From Planctomycetes bacterium MalM25 (GTDB lineage: Bacteria > Planctomycetota > Planctomycetia > Pirellulales > Lacipirellulaceae): a DNA stretch of 64,000 nucleotides. The translations under genes and the position numbers were made by a program. The stretch is from NCBI GenBank assembly GCA_007745835.1, contig CP036424.1, forward strand, positions 2,255,001 through 2,319,000. Reading direction: 5' to 3'. The notes below the pieces were generated by a model. It did not search any database. It was not told where the DNA came from and saw nothing but the letters and a program-made list of their open reading frames with translations. This document shows positions 25,863-34,071 of this stretch, one piece after another; positions within the stretch are counted from its first letter, which is position 1, and each line of letters begins with the position of its first letter.

Positions 25863-27395
25863 CTACTTGGTCGGGCTCGGGAGCGGTCCCTTGAAACGCA
25901 ACCGCACGGGGTAGGCCGATCCGTAGGCCGGTCTCTCGGGAAGCCGGATGTGCAAGCCCTCGTGGTCTTGGCTCCATTCGAGGTCCGACTCGACTCCGAG
26001 CAGCCGGATCGATCCGATCCGATCGGCATCGACCGCGTCGTGGTTCAGGCTCTTGAGCGTGAGCCTCTCGCCCGGCCACTCGAAGGTGGTGGCGTAGAGG
26101 GTCGTGTTGTCTTTGCTGCGAGTGTAGCGGACCTTGAAGGCGCCGCGGTCGAGCCCGTCGCGGTGGATCGAGAAGGGGCGGGTCGCGTAGACCGCCTCGC
26201 CGTTGATCTGCAGCCACGCGCCCATGCCGAGCAACCGGTCGCGGTACTCGGGCGCAATCGTGCCATCGGCACGGGGTCCGAAGTTCAGCATCAAGACGCC
26301 GTTCTTGCTGACGACATCGACCAGCGTTTCGATGAGGTAGTCGAGCGAGTGGTACTCGTCGTTCGCGGCGTAGCCCCACGAGTGGATGCTGATCGACGTG
26401 TCGGTCTGCCAGACGTTCTTCTGGATGCTCCCCATCCGCCCCCGCTCGATGTCGCGGGTGACACAGTTCGGGGGGTCGTCGTGGTCCTTGGTGCAGAGGA
26501 CCACGCCGGGGGCTCCGTGCACGCCTTTGCCCTGCTCGACGGCGCGGTTGTAGTAGTAAGCGGCGAACTTCTGGTGGTAGCCCTCATCGGCCAGCCGCCC
26601 GCGGTCCCAGCCCCAGTCGAAGTAGTAGAGGTCGGGCTGGAGCTTGTCGACCGATTCGGTCGTCCGCTTCCACCAACGATCGATGTAGGCGTCGTCGACG
26701 ACGCCCTCTGAGTAAAGGTCGGCCAGCCGCTCACGGTCCGGCAGGTGCTTGTAGTTGGCGTGGTAGAAACGGAAGAACGTGGCGTTCCAGGCCATGTGGT
26801 TCGAGACGCCGAACTTGAGGCCCTTCTTGTAGACCGCCTTTTTCACCTCGCGGCAGAGGTCGCGTTTGGGACCTTTATCGACCGAGTCCCACTCGGTGTG
26901 CTCCGAGTCGTACAGCGAGAAGCTGTCGTGGTGCTGCGCCATCATGCAGAAGAATTTGGCGCCCGAGTCGACCGCCAGTTGCGCCCACTCGTCGGCGTCG
27001 AACTTCTCCGCCTTCCAAAGGTCGGCGAACCGGTGGTAGCCGAACTCCTCGGGCGGTCCGTAGGTCTCGCGGTGATGCTTCGCCTGCTCAAGACCTCGAC
27101 TGTCGTAGAAGTCGTTCATGATGGTCTCGGGCTGCCCCTTCTTGGGACGGATGTCCGGGCCCTTCTCGACCGCGTGCATCCCCCGGCCGTACCACTCGGC
27201 GGGGAAACCGTCGCCGCGTTTGGCGGGGACCGAGTAGATGCCCCAGTGAGGCCAGATGCCGAACTTGGCGTCCTGATACCACTCGGGTACCTGATAGCTG
27301 GAGATCGATTCCCAATCCGCTTCGTAGCGTTGGGCGAAGCCGGGTGAGACCAGGAGTGTGGTCAGCAACAAGGCCAACCGATTGATTGAAGGCAT
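25863..27395 (-). CDS. alpha-L-fucosidase, GH29
   Basis: GH29 enzymes release alpha-L-fucose by a retaining mechanism. The 510-residue protein (ATG at 27395) has a signal peptide ending PGFA, then AKFGIWPHWGIYSVPAKRGD (43-62), AQHHDSFSLYDSEHTEWD (153-170) and PDLYYFDWGWDRGR with the expected nucleophile Asp260. VDVVSKNGVLMLNFGPRADG is the usual late barrel motif. The Ser in place of Gly in HHDSF is a small deviation. It is exported. It is divergent from a second GH29 gene, and the gap between them has an ACCGGT-centred palindrome. Confidence 0.93.
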   Translation of the reverse strand: MPSINRLALLLTTLLVSPGFAQRYEADWESISSYQVPEWYQDAKFGIWPHWGIYSVPAKRGDGFPAEWYGRGMHAVEKGPDIRPKKGQPETIMNDFYDSRGLEQAKHHRETYGPPEEFGYHRFADLWKAEKFDADEWAQLAVDSGAKFFCMMAQHHDSFSLYDSEHTEWDSVDKGPKRDLCREVKKAVYKKGLKFGVSNHMAWNATFFRFYHANYKHLPDRERLADLYSEGVVDDAYIDRWWKRTTESVDKLQPDLYYFDWGWDRGRLADEGYHQKFAAYYYNRAVEQGKGVHGAPGVVLCTKDHDDPPNCVTRDIERGRMGSIQKNVWQTDTSISIHSWGYAANDEYHSLDYLIETLVDVVSKNGVLMLNFGPRADGTIAPEYRDRLLGMGAWLQINGEAVYATRPFSIHRDGLDRGAFKVRYTRSKDNTTLYATTFEWPGERLTLKSLNHDAVDADRIGSIRLLGVESDLEWSQDHEGLHIRLPERPAYGSAYPVRLRFKGPLPSPTK

Positions 27396-27472
27396 TGAAA
27401 AGCCGGTCGCTAGATGATGAGGCATCTGGGGTTCGTGGTGTGGCGTTGGCTCGAGATACGCTCAAGACAGGC

Positions 27473-27484
27473 CATACCGGTATG
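27473..27484. promoter_or_regulatory. candidate operator between two divergent fucosidase genes
   Basis: CATACCGGTATG is a perfect 12-bp palindrome with a central CpG, lying 78 bp before the leftward GH29 start and 153 bp before the rightward one. Its ACCGGT core is shared with the palindrome upstream of the LacI-type gene (GACACCGGTGTC), so the same or a related LacI-family regulator could bind here. The link is an inference. Confidence 0.45.
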
Positions 27485-27636
27485 TTTGCCGGCGCCGCGG
27501 ATTCACGCGGATTCAGGCCGTTTTTCGCCAATTCGGGTGTATCCGCCGCCGGCAGGGACATCCTTCTACGCCGGGCGTCTTGATGAGCCCGGAGCACGCC
27601 GAGAAGACACCGACGCCTCTCCGGAGACGAAAGCCC

Positions 27637-29232
27637 ATGCCCCTGCTCGCGTTTCTACGCCACGTCGCGATCGCTCTGCTGACCGCCAACACCGTGATGC
27701 AACCCGCCCGCGGCGAGGAAGGCCCCGCGCCGGGCCGGACCCCCGAGGAGACCGAGGCGCTCGAGTGGCGTTACCGCACGCCCCGCGAGACTCGCGATGT
27801 TGCAGACTACGAATGGGACGCCTACCAACGCGACGTGCCCGAGTGGTACCAAGACGCGAAGTACGGCGTGTACGCCCACTGGGGCCCGTACAACCAGGGC
27901 ATGGAGGAATCGGGCTTCACCGGCATGAACAACAGCTGGTTCGCCAAGTATATGTACGTGAAGGGGCACCCCTACAACCAACACCACATCGCGACCCGGG
28001 GCCCTTTGAGTGAGCAGGGCTACAGCGCGTACTTCGATACCTTCAGCGTTCCCGAGTTCGACCCGGTTGAGTGGGCCGACTTGATCGCCGGATCCGGGGC
28101 TCGCTTCGCCGGCCCGGTGGCGATGCACCACGACGGTTTCGCCATGTGGGACAGCCAGGTGGTTCCGTGGAACGCGATGAACTCGGCCGCGAAGCGAGAC
28201 ATCGCCGGTGAGCTGATCCAAGAGTACCGCCGGCGGGGCATGAAGATCGTTTCGAGCTTCCACCACGCTCAGAACGTGACCGGCCATTACTACGGCGGGC
28301 GTGAGGGGCGGCTGGACGACCTGCCGATCGACCTCGATTCGGACCTCGGCGACCCGGCGTACGCCAAGCTGTTCGGACGCCACGCCACGCAGGCCGAAGC
28401 CGAAGAGCACTGGCTGAAGGTGCTCAAGGAGTACATCACCAAGTACCGGCCCGACCAGCTCTGGTTCGACGGCGGCATGAAGGGGATCAGCGAAGAGAGC
28501 CGCTACGCGATGACTTCTTTCTACTACGACTTTTGCGAGCGTGAGGGGATCGACGGGATCATCTCCCAGAAGCACGATCAGATCCCGCGGCGTGTGTCGC
28601 TGTTCGACTACGAGCGGGGTGGCGCCCCGGAGATCCTGCCACGCACGTGGCAGACCGACGACAGCCCGGGGCCCTGGATGTACATCTCGTCGGCCGTCTT
28701 CAAGGACGCCGATTGGGTCTCTCGGCTCCTGACGGACATCGTCAGCAAGAACGGCGTGCTGCTGCTCAACATCGCGCCGCTCGCCGACGGCTCGATCCAC
28801 CCTCAGCAGCAAAAGACGCTGCGCGACTTGGGCGATTGGCTGGAAGTCAACGGCGAAGCGATCTACGGCAGCCGTCCCTGGAAGGTCCATTACCAAGGGG
28901 ACGAGCCCCACTTCTACGCTGGCGGCAAGGCCTTCTCCAAGACCTACGCCGAGTACGGCGAGGATGACCTGCGGTTCACCCGGTCCAAAGACAGTCGCAC
29001 GCTCTACGTCTTTGCGATGGGTGACCCGCCGAGCGGCGAAGTGATCCTCCGGTCGCTATCAACCGAAGAGCTCGGGCGTGAGTCTGCGGCGCGGCGACTC
29101 GGTTCGAGCCGCGTGGTTCCGCTTGGCGAATCGGCTGACGGTCACGTGGTGCTGCCCGCCGGTGAGCTGATGCAGGGGCCGGGATCGGACCTCAAGGGGC
29201 CGACCGTGTTCAAGATCACGGGGCTTCGCTAG
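27637..29232 (+). CDS. alpha-L-fucosidase, GH29
   Basis: With the ATG at 27637, preceded by CCGGAGA, the protein has 531 residues and a signal peptide (VAIALLTANTVMQPARG). The catalytic barrel shows AKYGVYAHWGPYNQGM (74-89), AMHHDGFAMWDSQVVPWN (162-179) and PDQLWFDGGMKG with predicted nucleophile Asp278. Its late motif is SKNGVLLLNIAPLADGS. The C-terminal beta domain ends in a region with no family match. It belongs to the same HHDGF type as the genes at 25863 and 38537. The stop is 6 bp from the stop of the convergent beta-helix gene. Confidence 0.93.
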   Translation: MPLLAFLRHVAIALLTANTVMQPARGEEGPAPGRTPEETEALEWRYRTPRETRDVADYEWDAYQRDVPEWYQDAKYGVYAHWGPYNQGMEESGFTGMNNSWFAKYMYVKGHPYNQHHIATRGPLSEQGYSAYFDTFSVPEFDPVEWADLIAGSGARFAGPVAMHHDGFAMWDSQVVPWNAMNSAAKRDIAGELIQEYRRRGMKIVSSFHHAQNVTGHYYGGREGRLDDLPIDLDSDLGDPAYAKLFGRHATQAEAEEHWLKVLKEYITKYRPDQLWFDGGMKGISEESRYAMTSFYYDFCEREGIDGIISQKHDQIPRRVSLFDYERGGAPEILPRTWQTDDSPGPWMYISSAVFKDADWVSRLLTDIVSKNGVLLLNIAPLADGSIHPQQQKTLRDLGDWLEVNGEAIYGSRPWKVHYQGDEPHFYAGGKAFSKTYAEYGEDDLRFTRSKDSRTLYVFAMGDPPSGEVILRSLSTEELGRESAARRLGSSRVVPLGESADGHVVLPAGELMQGPGSDLKGPTVFKITGLR

Positions 29233-29238
29233 ACGGCG

Positions 29239-31197
29239 TTACTCGAGCGTCCAACTCGGGGTCGGCAACTGCCCCGGATCGACCAGTGGCAAGCCACGCC
29301 AGACTTTATAGACACGCTTGCCGCTGGTGAGCTCTCCGAACGGACCGGGCGTGTCGTTAGCGTCGCCAAGGTTCAGGTCGGCTGGCATCGTCAGCGTCAG
29401 ATCGTGAGTAGCGCGGTCGTACTCGACGTCGCCGCCGGGGACGAGTCGGCTCGTGGTGTCGTTGGTGACCTGGTGAGCGGACCAGAACGCACGCCATGCC
29501 GGGAGCGTCATACTGGCGAGCCGCGGCGAGTAGGAGACCGATTCACCTGACGCGCCGCCGGCGAGGTCGCCCTCGATCAGGCGATTGAATTCATCGGCCG
29601 TCCAAGGGACCGGCTTATCGCTCTTCGCGCTGACGGCGAACGATCGCGACTCCGCCTCCGCGTCGTAGAGGTTCCCCTCGAAGCGTTGGATGTCGCTCCT
29701 GCCGGCCGGGTAGTTCACCTCCACGTTCGAGGCGTTGCCGATCAGCAGGTTGCGGCGGAAAGTGTGGCGGCCCGAGTTGGTGCGAGTCGTCACTTGGCGG
29801 ATCAGGATGGCCTGACCGCCGTCGGAGCTCGCCTTCGTGTTCGCCAGCAGGTTGTTCTCGAACGTTGCGCCCGACGCGTCGTGGATGTAGACGGCGTTCT
29901 CGCCGCTCCCGAGGATCACGTTGTGGTCGATCCGCAGGCTGTCGAATTCGTAGTCGCTCATCTCCAGGAAAACGCCCGATTTGCCGTTGCCGACCAGGAC
30001 GTTCCGCGTGACCCGAGCGCCGGGGAACTGGTTGTCGAGCCAGACCCCGTAGGTGAGGTGGTTGTCGGCGATGTAGTTGTCTTCGACCACGCCGTCACGG
30101 AACTGGTGACACTTGACGCCCGCTTGCTCCCAACGCTTGATGCCGTCGAAGCGAAGCAGGTTGTTCCGCAGGATGACGTTCCCCCGCACCACAAGCCGCA
30201 CCGAACCGTTCGAGAGCACCCCGGCGGAGCCGTTGTCGATCAGGTAGTTCGCTTCCACCAGGTTGTCCGTGACCTCCTCGCCGCGGCTGTGTCGATCGAC
30301 GCGGCCCACGTCCAAGGCGAAGGTCTTCGCGTGGCGGATCACGTTTCGGCGGATCACCCAATCGTGGCCCGCTCCGGTCCCTACGGCGCCCCTTTGTGCA
30401 TTGGCGTCGGTATTCCAGAAATTGGTCGGGTACTGATTGCCGCAGTGCTCGAAGATGAAGCCCTCGACGGTGATGTGCCCCAAACCGCGTTGGATCGGGG
30501 CGAAGAGGCGTCGCCGCGTTGTCAGCTCGACAAGTCGTCCCGTCGGGTCTTGCTCGCCGAAGTGTACGTAGACCCGCTCACTCCTGTTGTCGTACCACCA
30601 AGACCCTTTGGTTAACTCCTCACGTTTCGGAACTTCGGTGAGGCGTTTGCCATCAACGAAGACTTGGCCGCACGTGAAGCGGACGGTCTCGTCGCACTTG
30701 CCGATACGGTCTTCGCCTTGCTCGCGGGTCTTGATCTCCGACTGCCCATTGCGCCCCCAGGGCGAGGAGGCGAGGCGCACCTTCAGGGGGTTGTGACTCT
30801 CGATGTACTCGTCGCTCCGGTCGTCGAAGAGCTGTGGAGCGGGAGAAGCGGAACGCACCCCTTGCCCCTCGTCCCGCCAGTCGGGCTGCCACACCTCGGA
30901 CCCCTTTACGATGACCCGCTCGCCGGGGACGCCTCGGTAGGTGATCGGGCTGCCCGGCCCGCCGCCCCGTGGCGGGGCGACCCGCTCCCGGTAGACGCCT
31001 CCGTGCACCAAGACGGTGTCGCCTGGCCGAGCCTCTTCGGCCCCGCGAGAGATCGTCCGAAACGGTTGCCCCTTGTCTCCCGGGTTGGAGTCGTCCCCCT
31101 GCTGGGAGACGTGCCAAGTGGTGGCGTGGGAGAACGCTGGGGCGCATAGAAGGCCCAGGGCCACCAGCAGGTGGCGCCGTGAGGAGACTCGCGTCAT
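29239..31197 (-). CDS. secreted right-handed beta-helix protein
   Basis: A 652-residue protein with a signal peptide (LLVALGLLCAPAFSHA) and a DUF1565-type start: TWHVSQQGDDSNPGDKGQPF, RTISRGAEEARPGDTVLVHG and GVYRERV. The body consists of parallel beta-helix coils, visible as repeated N-N-V/I-I strings (RRNVIRHAKTF, VRGNVILRNNLLRF, VEDNYIADNHLTYGV, IDHNVILGSGENAVYI). This fold occurs in polysaccharide lyases and in glycosidases such as GH141, but I cannot place it in a catalytic family. It is third in a sigma factor - anti-sigma - beta-helix operon and converges on a fucosidase gene, so a role on a fucose-containing glycan is likely. Confidence 0.85.
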   Translation of the reverse strand: MTRVSSRRHLLVALGLLCAPAFSHATTWHVSQQGDDSNPGDKGQPFRTISRGAEEARPGDTVLVHGGVYRERVAPPRGGGPGSPITYRGVPGERVIVKGSEVWQPDWRDEGQGVRSASPAPQLFDDRSDEYIESHNPLKVRLASSPWGRNGQSEIKTREQGEDRIGKCDETVRFTCGQVFVDGKRLTEVPKREELTKGSWWYDNRSERVYVHFGEQDPTGRLVELTTRRRLFAPIQRGLGHITVEGFIFEHCGNQYPTNFWNTDANAQRGAVGTGAGHDWVIRRNVIRHAKTFALDVGRVDRHSRGEEVTDNLVEANYLIDNGSAGVLSNGSVRLVVRGNVILRNNLLRFDGIKRWEQAGVKCHQFRDGVVEDNYIADNHLTYGVWLDNQFPGARVTRNVLVGNGKSGVFLEMSDYEFDSLRIDHNVILGSGENAVYIHDASGATFENNLLANTKASSDGGQAILIRQVTTRTNSGRHTFRRNLLIGNASNVEVNYPAGRSDIQRFEGNLYDAEAESRSFAVSAKSDKPVPWTADEFNRLIEGDLAGGASGESVSYSPRLASMTLPAWRAFWSAHQVTNDTTSRLVPGGDVEYDRATHDLTLTMPADLNLGDANDTPGPFGELTSGKRVYKVWRGLPLVDPGQLPTPSWTLE

Positions 31198-31245
31198 ACG
31201 GACACACTCTGATCGGGAGGGAGAGAGCTCGCCGCTGACGCGGTG

Positions 31246-33090
31246 TCAATCGCGGAAGAGCGGAAGGAGCCCGGAGCGGGCGACCAAGGGGGCCCACAGA
31301 TCCCTCGAGCCGGGCCGGCTCGGCGCCTTGGCGAACTCGCTGAAGCGTCCCCCGATCTCGAGTCGCGCCCCTGAGAAGACGGAGTGGTCGTCGTGCTCGA
31401 CATCGTGCATGCAAGTGGCGAGCGTCAGGTAACGGGCTTCGCGGGGGAGAGGGACATCGAACGAGGTGAAAGTGCCGTCTCTGCGGATGATCCGGGGGAG
31501 CTTGTGAGCGCTCAGGTCGAACGTGTAGACCTCGTCGCTGGTCATGTGAACGGGGTACAAATCTCCGTCGATATAGCCGGCGAGAATCGTGTCGGTCGAA
31601 CTGACCAGCACGATGAAGCGTGCGCTGGCCATAAGCGGGTGCGGGGTCGCCGGAGGCTCGCGGTCGTTGATGCCGACGCGGTCCGAGACGAAAGTCATGA
31701 TGCGGTCTTCCAGCTGACCCGCCTTGCGGATCTCGTCGAGATCGAAGGTCAGCATCTCGTTGGCGCTCATGCCGACCCCCTCTTCGCACCTCTGCCCCAG
31801 TTCGTTCTCCAAGAACTCGCGACCGGTTGTCCGGATGCCCACGGCCGAGGTGGAGCGGTAGGCGTCGTTCGCTGGCAAGCCTTTGACTTTTGGCCCCCCG
31901 CCACCGACGTTGCTGAGATTGATCCGAACGCCCGACTCCGCGATCAGCAAGTCCGCATCGAGGTGCCCGTCGTGAACCGCCGCGACCCCCAGATCGACGA
32001 TCTCGGCGGCCGACTGGAACGTGTCCGTGGCGACGGCCTCGTCGATCGAGGCGTCCTTGCTGTCGTCGAAGAGGTTGCCCAGCGGGATTTCATCGCCCAA
32101 GAAGGGCTTCGAGCGGCGTTCGGGCATGCGCGAAACGAACTCACGCGGCCCCGTCGGTTGGATCAGATCGTTGTCCAACACGCCCCCCGTATCGCCGACC
32201 TTGATCGACTCGCCGTAGGCGAACCGATAGCTCTCATCGTCGCGTCCCACGTAGGAGCCTGCGATCTCTGACGAGAGCCCCTTGGGGTAAGCCTGCATGT
32301 GGACGGCGCCGCCGTTCTCGTTGCTGTCCGCCTCGACGCCGAACTCGCCGGCCCCGCAGCGGAACTGTCCGGCGCGGGTCGCGAGGATAAAAGCGCTGAG
32401 CCCCTCGGGAACGGTGACCTTCGCTTTCCCCCGGAACAGTTTGCCCCCTCGGTCCGAACGCGCTTCATAAGTGGCCGGCCCTTCCAGGATGACCGTGGCG
32501 CCGTTGCGGTGCGTGAGCTCGATCAAGCCCGACTCGAGCCGGACCTGCTGGCCGATGCGCAGGCCTCGCGTCGGGGGGGTTTCGGGGACATCGGCGGTCT
32601 GCAGCACGGCGTCGCTCGAACCGACGGTCTTGGCGACCATGTCCTTATCGACCGACCACTCCCATCCGTTGGCGGTGAAAACCGCTCGCGGTTGCAACGC
32701 GGCCGCGGCGAACAGCCCAAGGCTGCACCCGACGCCCACACCGACGAACAGCACCGAAGCGAACAACGCCAACCTCGAATTCATCCAGCGAGTGGCGAAG
32801 CCGGGGGAGACCCGGCGCGAGGCGTTGAGGGCACTTTCGCGGGCGTCGCCCGCGGAGGGGGGCTCCGTGTTCCCCTGCTCGAAGGCTTGCTCGCAGACCT
32901 CGGTCGCCTTGTTGATCGTGGTCAGGTCGGCGTGCAGCGAGACCGCGTCGGCGTACCAGCTGCGCGCCGCTTCGCTCTTGAGCAACTCCGCCTGCAGCTC
33001 GAGCTCCTCGTCTCTGGTCAACGGACCATCGAAGCTCCGGAACACGAGCTTCCGCAGTTCGCGGCTCGGCTTGTCTTGTGGAGTCGTCAT
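31246..33090 (-). CDS. FecR-domain membrane protein, likely anti-sigma factor
   Basis: A 614-residue protein. The N-terminal about 100 residues are cytosolic and look like an anti-sigma region (ELRKLVFRSFDGPLTRDEEL). A transmembrane helix spans about 106-132. A FecR-type domain follows (GLIELTHRNGATVILEGPAT, FILATRAGQFRCGAGEFGVE). The C-terminal 300 residues have an NPCBM-like character (ARFIVLVSSTDTILAGYIDG, VPLPREARYLTLATCM), suggesting glycan sensing outside the cytoplasm. Its start overlaps the sigma factor stop by 4 bp, the standard arrangement for a sigma/anti-sigma pair. The ligand is unknown. Confidence 0.85.
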   Translation of the reverse strand: MTTPQDKPSRELRKLVFRSFDGPLTRDEELELQAELLKSEAARSWYADAVSLHADLTTINKATEVCEQAFEQGNTEPPSAGDARESALNASRRVSPGFATRWMNSRLALFASVLFVGVGVGCSLGLFAAAALQPRAVFTANGWEWSVDKDMVAKTVGSSDAVLQTADVPETPPTRGLRIGQQVRLESGLIELTHRNGATVILEGPATYEARSDRGGKLFRGKAKVTVPEGLSAFILATRAGQFRCGAGEFGVEADSNENGGAVHMQAYPKGLSSEIAGSYVGRDDESYRFAYGESIKVGDTGGVLDNDLIQPTGPREFVSRMPERRSKPFLGDEIPLGNLFDDSKDASIDEAVATDTFQSAAEIVDLGVAAVHDGHLDADLLIAESGVRINLSNVGGGGPKVKGLPANDAYRSTSAVGIRTTGREFLENELGQRCEEGVGMSANEMLTFDLDEIRKAGQLEDRIMTFVSDRVGINDREPPATPHPLMASARFIVLVSSTDTILAGYIDGDLYPVHMTSDEVYTFDLSAHKLPRIIRRDGTFTSFDVPLPREARYLTLATCMHDVEHDDHSVFSGARLEIGGRFSEFAKAPSRPGSRDLWAPLVARSGLLPLFRD

Positions 33091-33611
33091 CGATTGTTCT
33101 CTTGGGCGAGGCGGCGTTCGATGCAGGTCAGCAGCGACTCACGGATGCGTCGCAGCGAATTGCAGATACTCGCTTGCGATCGTCCCAGCAGCTCCGAGAG
33201 CTGACGCGACCCGAGGCCGTGTGAGTATCGACTCTCGATCAGCTTGCCGTCTTCCGAGGAGAGCTTGGGGAGGCAGTCCTTCAACGCCGTGCGGCGTGAC
33301 TCGGCCATCTCCAGCGAGCGTTCACGGAATTCTGCGGCCAGCAGTTCGATGAGGTCCTGATCGAAGCAGAGCCGGCTTCGCCTCCTGTACTTGAGGTAGT
33401 TGAGTGTCTCGTACCGAGCGATCGTGATCGCCCAACGAACAAATTCGGTGCCCGGGGTGAACGTGTCGAATTTGTTCCACATCGTGATCGCCGACTGCTG
33501 CAGGATGTCCTGAGCGTCGGCGTTGTTGCGGACCAATCCGAGGATGAACCCGAAGACCTGATGCTGGTGGGCGGCGAATAACTCGGCAAACTCGCTGTGC
33601 GATTTAGCCAT
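33087..33611 (-). CDS. ECF RNA polymerase sigma factor (paired with FecR anti-sigma)
   Basis: A 174-residue sigma factor, starting at the ATG at 33611 (MAKSHSEFAELF). Region 2 is LVRNNADAQDILQQSAITMW and FVRWAITIARYETLNYLKYR. Region 4 is YSHGLGSRQLSELLGRSQAS and ICNSLRRIRESLLTCIERRL. It belongs to the planctomycete group of short ECF factors that sit before FecR-domain membrane proteins. The TGA overlaps the next ATG. It probably drives its own leftward operon and perhaps the divergent DUF1549 operon. The in-frame upstream extension to 33686 is not needed. Confidence 0.92.
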   Translation of the reverse strand: MAKSHSEFAELFAAHQHQVFGFILGLVRNNADAQDILQQSAITMWNKFDTFTPGTEFVRWAITIARYETLNYLKYRRRSRLCFDQDLIELLAAEFRERSLEMAESRRTALKDCLPKLSSEDGKLIESRYSHGLGSRQLSELLGRSQASICNSLRRIRESLLTCIERRLAQENNR

Positions 33612-34071
33612 CAGCGATGCGTACCGTCGTCGTATCGGTTGGAATCTGGCGGAGGCTTCCGAAGCGATTAGCCTCGAAAGCCACACTCTGAGCTAGCCAG
33701 AAAAGAACAGCCACGCAAACGCAAATCGCCACCCCAGCAGTTGTTTTGCGCAGCCTGCACTTCCCTGCGGAACACCGCACGGCGTCTGACCTCTTACGAG
33801 GCTTGCCGTGAAGCAGCACCCTGTAATCACTAGATGTCCCGAAGCCAGCTTTTTTTACTCGCTTCGACAAGGTTGGGGAAAAACCGGATCGCGGCGAGAT
33901 GGCACGCTGATTTCGCGTGAAATTGAAGCTCTCATGTCAATTTCACAGCAGAGAGAGTTCGGCCCAGCCTTGAAGGGCGGGCCCCCTTATCACCAATTGG
34001 TTAGCCCATCGCCTGACGGTGCGGCTGGCCGCAGTTTTCGCCAGCTTGTACTACCGCGCCTGGCGCACCCC
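33612..34071. promoter_or_regulatory. divergent control region of the two carbohydrate operons
   Basis: This 460-bp gap lies between the leftward sigma/FecR/beta-helix operon and the rightward DUF1549 operon, so it must carry both promoters. It is less GC-rich than its surroundings (for example the stretch around 33849-33860 with a T7 run). I found no clear ECF-type -35/-10 pair and no long palindrome. The DUF1549 open frame extends back to 33808, but the sequence there does not look coding. Confidence 0.45.
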
